Source of the DNA: Enterobacter sp. Ag1
Lineage (GTDB): Bacteria > Pseudomonadota > Gammaproteobacteria > Enterobacterales > Enterobacteriaceae
Length of the DNA stretch: 64,000 nt
NCBI GenBank assembly: GCA_000277545.1
Contig: AKXM01000015.1
Coordinates: 124,008 to 188,007, forward strand
Reading direction: 5' to 3'
Each line of letters begins with the position of its first letter. The first letter of the stretch is position 1. The notes under the pieces are model-generated. The model made no database searches and was not told the origin of the DNA. It saw only the letters and a list, made by a program, of their open reading frames with translations. The position numbers and the translations under genes were made by a program. Below, one piece after another: positions 60,437 through 64,000 of this stretch.

Positions 60437-61430
60437 GCTGACTTCCACCGTTGAATTTCACCGTAACGGGCATGCCCTGACGCAGCGCGTCATCTGCATC
60501 GGTCACGATAATGCGTAAGCGGTAGACTAAATCCGTGCGCAAATCGGGAGTTTCAACCGTTTTTGGCGTGAACTCCGCCGTTGGAGACACAAATCCCACT
60601 TTGCCGTGGTATGGCTTGTCCGGGCGGCCATCGGTGTAAATCAGCAGTTCGCTGCCGGGTTTGGCCTGCCCGAGGTTGGTTTCGTCGATATAGGCGCGAA
60701 CCCACACCGGGCGAGTAAGCGACAGGGTGAGTACCGTGCTGCCTGCGTTAAGCATGCTGCCGGGTTCAACGGCACGGGTCAGCAACGTGCCGTCAGAAGG
60801 CGCAATCAGAGTGGTGTCCTGCAGATCTAGCTGCGACTGAGCCAGCTGTGCTTTGGCTTGCTGAAGGCTGGCCTGCGCCTGAGCGATTTCCTGCGGGCGG
60901 TTGCCGCTGCGGTACTGACTGAGCTTATCCTGGGCCGCTTTCAGCGTGGCTTTTGCCTGGTCGCTGGACGAGCGGGCGTTGGCTAAATCATTCGCCGAGA
61001 TGGTTTTGGTCGCCCACAATCCCTGCTGGCGCTGGTAGAAGTTTTGCGCGTAATCATAGGCCGCCTGCGCCTGGTTAACCTGCGCTGCAGCCTGGGCTAT
61101 TTCTTCGTCACGGTAGCCCGCAATAATCAAATCGTACTTAGCCTGGGCGGCCGCAACGTTGGCTTCGGCCTGGCGCAAAGCGTTTTCATACGGTGCTTTA
61201 TCTATCAGCCCCAGCGGTTCACCGGTTTTGATTGCATCGCCTTCATCTACCTCAAGCGCCGCGAGTCGCCCTCCCACGCGGAAGCTAAGGTTAACGGTGC
61301 GGATATCCACGTTGCCGTAAAGCGTTAGCTCGCTGTTTTGCTGGCTCTGATACCATTTCCAGCCGCCAAACGCCGCGGCCACGAGCACTAGAATCACAAT
61401 GACGGCAATCACCGGCTTCTTATTGTTCAT
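60423..61430 (-). CDS. ybhG: HlyD-family membrane fusion protein YbhG
   Basis: This is the periplasmic adaptor of the YbhFSR exporter, 335 residues (332 in E. coli). There is an N-terminal membrane anchor ([20 protein letters not shown]), a split lipoyl domain ([18 protein letters not shown] ... [18 protein letters not shown]), a long coiled-coil hairpin (about 75-195, Ala/Gln-rich) and a beta-barrel domain. The ATG at 61430 overlaps the end of cecR by 11 bp. The codon before it is GTG. Confidence 0.95.
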   Translation of the reverse strand: MNNKKPVIAVIVILVLVAAAFGGWKWYQSQQNSELTLYGNVDIRTVNLSFRVGGRLAALEVDEGDAIKTGEPLGLIDKAPYENALRQAEANVAAAQAKYDLIIAGYRDEEIAQAAAQVNQAQAAYDYAQNFYQRQQGLWATKTISANDLANARSSSDQAKATLKAAQDKLSQYRSGNRPQEIAQAQASLQQAKAQLAQSQLDLQDTTLIAPSDGTLLTRAVEPGSMLNAGSTVLTLSLTRPVWVRAYIDETNLGQAKPGSELLIYTDGRPDKPYHGKVGFVSPTAEFTPKTVETPDLRTDLVYRLRIIVTDADDALRQGMPVTVKFNGGSQHEQQ

Positions 61431-62115
61431 CACAAGCTTTTCCTCTGTTTACGGATAATCCCTGCAGGATGAAATCAACGTGGCTCAGCACCACGCGGCT
61501 TATTTGCTGCACTTTGGCCTGGTCAAACTGAGGCCAGCCGGTGCGCAACAGAATCGTTTCTCGCCCAAGCCGGAAGGCCAGCACCTGGCCGAGCAGCGTG
61601 TGGGTATGCAAAATAGTGTCGGTATCAAAAGGATCTCGCCCGGTGTAATGCGCCACCAGCGTGGTCAGCAGAGTGTGCATCGGGTCGATAACCTGCTGGT
61701 GAATAAGCTGATAAGCGGCGGTCGGGGAAAGCTGTTCGCGGGAGATAAATTTGCTTAGGTTGAGCGTGTCGTCGGCGGTCAGCAGGGCGATCATTTGCCC
61801 GAGCGCGATATGAATAAGATGCCGTATTTTCTCTTTGTCCGGTTCGGGCTGGCACAGAAGGGCTTCTGCGTGGGCAACATGTTCGTGAAAATTACCGCTG
61901 ATGAAATCGGCAATCCACTGAGCGGAAGCCATATACAGCGCTTCTTTGGAGCCAAAGTAGTAGGTGATCGCGGCAATATTTTGCCCAGCCTGGGCGGCGA
62001 TATCTCGCGTGGTGGCGTGCATGCCATATTCAGCGAATTGCGCGATGGCGGCGGTGATGAGCGTATTTTTAGCCTGCTCTCCGCGGCTGGTGACCGGCGT
62101 CGGCGAAGGTGTCAT
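61420..62115 (-). CDS. cecR: TetR-family regulator CecR (YbiH)
   Basis: CecR represses ybhGFSR (and rhlE in E. coli), affecting sensitivity to cefoperazone and chloramphenicol. It has 231 residues (223 in E. coli). The N-terminal helix-turn-helix spans about 25-55 ([28 protein letters not shown]). The C-terminal ligand domain is variable. GAGG is well placed before the ATG. A perfect 20-bp palindrome lies 17 bp upstream. Confidence 0.95.
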   Translation of the reverse strand: MTPSPTPVTSRGEQAKNTLITAAIAQFAEYGMHATTRDIAAQAGQNIAAITYYFGSKEALYMASAQWIADFISGNFHEHVAHAEALLCQPEPDKEKIRHLIHIALGQMIALLTADDTLNLSKFISREQLSPTAAYQLIHQQVIDPMHTLLTTLVAHYTGRDPFDTDTILHTHTLLGQVLAFRLGRETILLRTGWPQFDQAKVQQISRVVLSHVDFILQGLSVNRGKACDEQ

Positions 62116-62132
62116 ACCGACCTCTTAAAATG

Positions 62133-62152
62133 TTAATCAATCGATTGATTAA
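62133..62152. promoter_or_regulatory. 20-bp palindromic operator of cecR
   Basis: TTAATCAATCGATTGATTAA is a perfect 20-bp inverted repeat between cecR and rhlE, the place expected for CecR autorepression. It could also act on rhlE, which starts 217 bp away on the other strand. Confidence 0.75.
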
Positions 62153-62368
62153 GAGTAAGCAAAGTTATCAACCCTGTCCAGTACAAGGCTTTATTCTGCT
62201 TGCGGAGAGGAAAATGAGAATTTATGCGGAAGATCACAAAAACTGCTACACTGCACGCGAACGGCGCCGTGGTTTGCGCCTCCTCTCTTCGCCAGCTTAG
62301 CGCTGGCGCGTGATGTTCCCCCTGGAAACTACACCGCACAATGCGGTCAGGGCGGTTCTGGAGTTCCT
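62153..62368. promoter_or_regulatory. rhlE upstream region
   Basis: No gene is visible. The stretch carries a CGCCAGC/GCTGGCG hairpin (62290-62308) in the rhlE leader and a GGAG ribosome site before 62369. I cannot place the promoter with confidence. Confidence 0.4.
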
Positions 62369-63766
62369 ATGTCTTTTGATTCTCTCGGCCTGAATGCCGA
62401 TATTTTGCGTGCGGTGGAAGAGCAGGGCTATCGTGAGCCTACCCCAATTCAGCGCCAGGCAATCCCGGTAGTCTTATCAGGCCGTGACCTGATGGCCAGT
62501 GCCCAAACCGGCACCGGCAAAACCGCAGGCTTTACCCTGCCGCTGTTACAGCGTCTGACCGACAGCGCGCCTCACCTGAAGGGCCGTCGCCCGGTGCGTG
62601 CGCTGATCCTCACCCCAACCCGCGAACTGGCAGCGCAGATTGGTGAGAACGTCCGCGACTACAGCAAATATTTAAATATCCGCTCGCTGGTTGTCTTTGG
62701 CGGCGTGAGCATTAACCCGCAGATGATGAAGCTGCGCGGCGGCGTGGATGTGCTGGTGGCAACCCCAGGCCGTCTGCTGGATCTTGAGCATCAAAATGCG
62801 GTGAAACTCGATCAGATCGAGATTCTGGTGCTGGACGAAGCCGACCGCATGCTGGATATGGGCTTCATTCATGACATTCGTCGCGTATTGGCTAAACTGC
62901 CTGCACGCCGCCAGAACCTGCTGTTCTCCGCAACCTTCTCCGACGACATTAAAGCGCTGGCTGAGAAGCTGCTGCACAACCCGGAAGAAGTGGAAGTGGC
63001 TCGCCGCAACACGGCGTCTGAGCAGGTCACGCAGCACGTTCACTTTGTGGACAAAAAGCGCAAGCGGGAACTGCTGTCGCAGATGATTGGCGAAGGCAAC
63101 TGGCAGCAAGTGCTGGTGTTCACCCGCACCAAACATGGCGCTAACCATCTGGCAGAGCAGCTGCAAAAAGACGGTATCACCGCGGCGGCAATCCACGGCA
63201 ACAAGAGCCAGGGCGCTCGTACACGCGCGCTGGCGGACTTCAAAAGCGGCGGTATTCGCGTGCTGGTGGCGACTGATATCGCGGCTCGCGGCCTGGACAT
63301 TGAAGAACTACCGCACGTTGTTAACTATGAGTTGCCGAACGTGCCGGAAGACTACGTGCACCGTATTGGCCGTACCGGTCGTGCGGCAGCCACCGGTGAA
63401 GCACTTTCTCTGGTGTGCGTGGACGAGCATAAGCTGCTGCGCGACATCGAGCGTCTGCTGAAGCGCGAGATCCCACGTATCGCATTGCCAGGTTTTGATG
63501 TTGATCCGTCCATTCCGGCCGAGCCAATCGTCAACGGTCGTCAGCAGCGTGGCGGCGGTGGTCGTGGCGGCCAGGGCGGTCGCGGTGGTCAAAGCCAGGG
63601 GCAGGGCCAGCGTCGCGGTGGCAACGGCGGGAACGCAAATGCTTCCGGTGAGCGTAACAACGGCCCGCGTCGCAGCGGTAAACCGCAGGGCGAAGGTGCT
63701 GCGAAGCCGGCAGGGGATAATACCCGTCGCCGTCGCCCACCGCGTAAACCAGCGGCAGCGCAGTAA
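62369..63766 (+). CDS. rhlE: DEAD-box ATP-dependent RNA helicase RhlE
   Basis: RhlE is an RNA helicase linked to ribosome assembly and RNA degradosome activity. It has 465 residues (454 in E. coli). The Q-motif ([14 protein letters not shown]), motif I AQTGTGKT, motif Ia PTRELAAQ, motif [12 protein letters not shown], motif III SAT and motif [11 protein letters not shown] are complete. The C-terminal 80 residues are a disordered basic RGG-type tail ([28 protein letters not shown]). It is longer than E. coli's, and the difference lies in this repetitive tail. Confidence 0.97.
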   Translation: MSFDSLGLNADILRAVEEQGYREPTPIQRQAIPVVLSGRDLMASAQTGTGKTAGFTLPLLQRLTDSAPHLKGRRPVRALILTPTRELAAQIGENVRDYSKYLNIRSLVVFGGVSINPQMMKLRGGVDVLVATPGRLLDLEHQNAVKLDQIEILVLDEADRMLDMGFIHDIRRVLAKLPARRQNLLFSATFSDDIKALAEKLLHNPEEVEVARRNTASEQVTQHVHFVDKKRKRELLSQMIGEGNWQQVLVFTRTKHGANHLAEQLQKDGITAAAIHGNKSQGARTRALADFKSGGIRVLVATDIAARGLDIEELPHVVNYELPNVPEDYVHRIGRTGRAAATGEALSLVCVDEHKLLRDIERLLKREIPRIALPGFDVDPSIPAEPIVNGRQQRGGGGRGGQGGRGGQSQGQGQRRGGNGGNANASGERNNGPRRSGKPQGEGAAKPAGDNTRRRRPPRKPAAAQ

Positions 63767-63773
63767 GTTTCAT

Positions 63774-63915
63774 ACCCTCACCCTAACCCTCTCCCTTAAA
63801 GGGAGAGGGGATTAAAGCCCCCCGCATTTCTTCTGCTTCTTTGAAGGTGGGAACTAGCGGAATCCCAGGTTTTCCGCCTCTCCCCTCTGGGGAGAGAGTC
63901 GGGGCGAGGGGAAAA
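63774..63915. repeat. REP-like palindrome pair between rhlE and dusC
   Basis: The first unit (63774-63810) reads ACCCTCACCCTAACCCTCTCCC, a TTAAA apex and the complementary GGGAGAGGGG. The second (about 63876-63915) is the same in reverse orientation, CCTCTCCCC/GGGGAGAG with a GGGGCGAGGGGAAAA tail. They are separated by about 65 bp. The shared vocabulary with 3843-3941 suggests one dispersed REP/BIME-type family. The first unit may also end the rhlE message. Confidence 0.65.
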
Positions 63916-63940
63916 CTCCACACATATTATCGGATGCGTC

Positions 63941-64000
63941 ATGCGTGTTCTTCTTGCCCCGATGGAAGGCGTTCTCGACTCGTTAGTTCGCGAACTTCTT
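63941..64000 (+). CDS. dusC: 5' end of tRNA-dihydrouridine(16) synthase DusC
   Basis: The last 60 bases encode 20 residues (MRVLLAPMEGVLDSLVRELL) that match the N-terminus of E. coli DusC, the enzyme that reduces U16 of tRNAs. APMEGVLD is the FMN-binding start of the Dus TIM barrel. The gene continues beyond the window. In E. coli dusC is far from rhlE, so the junction is a difference in gene order. I see no strong ribosome site. Confidence 0.85.
   Translation, partial: MRVLLAPMEGVLDSLVRELL

Overview
The window is a contiguous piece of an Enterobacteriaceae chromosome. Almost every gene matches a known E. coli gene in length and sequence, and the order largely follows the E. coli K-12 gltA-to-rhlE segment. 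It is not E. coli. Relative to K-12 as I remember it, mngRAB is missing between sucD and cydA, ybhD/H/I/J are missing between pgl and ybhC, and ybhM/N, clsB and ybhP are missing between ybhL and ybhQ. Extra genes lie between bioD and uvrB, and dusC begins directly after rhlE. A Cedecea/Enterobacter/Kosakonia-type genus is possible, but I cannot assign one from this window.

Layout, left to right. 1-602 is the gltA-sdhC control region (gltA itself is off the left edge). 603-10280 is the TCA operon sdhCDAB-sucABCD. 11101-14244 is cydABX-ybgE (cytochrome bd-I). 14393-20043 is the Tol-Pal envelope operon ybgC-tolQRAB-pal-cpoB. 20208-20834 is a tRNA-Lys cluster with three intact genes and two tRNA 3'-end remnants. 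21038-22839 is nadA-pnuC (NAD supply), facing zitB (zinc efflux). 24108-25976 holds aroG and the convergent gpmA. 26186-30443 is galETKM on the minus strand. 30653-37816 carries molybdate functions (modF and modE on minus, modABC on plus) with a frameshifted AbgT-family transporter gene and the 50-codon acrZ between them. 37817-41484 holds ybhA, pgl, ybhC and a small secreted protein. 41648-46630 is the divergent biotin locus bioA / bioBFCD. 46808-48325 is an accessory pocket: a HicA-like small protein, an HTH protein and an orphan LivF/UrtE-type ATPase. 49117-55089 holds uvrB, the ybhK gluconeogenesis factor and moaABCDE behind a molybdenum-cofactor riboswitch. 55180-61430 holds ybhL, ybhQ and the YbhFSRG ABC exporter, with its regulator cecR at 61420-62115. 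rhlE (62369-63766) and the first 20 codons of dusC end the window.

Several textbook control sites can be read directly: the sdh promoter with a CRP-like site, a NadR box (nadA), a TyrR box (aroG), a Fur box (gpmA), both gal operators plus a CRP site, the ModE operator (modA), the BirA operator (bioA/bioB), a LexA box and two DnaA boxes (uvrB), and a perfect 20-bp palindrome at cecR.

The parts least explained by known biology are the two-gene module at 46808-47602 with its 16-bp palindrome (a possible unrecognised toxin-antitoxin pair), the orphan ATPase beside it, the chimeric tRNA-Lys remnants, and the one-base lesion in the AbgT-family gene.
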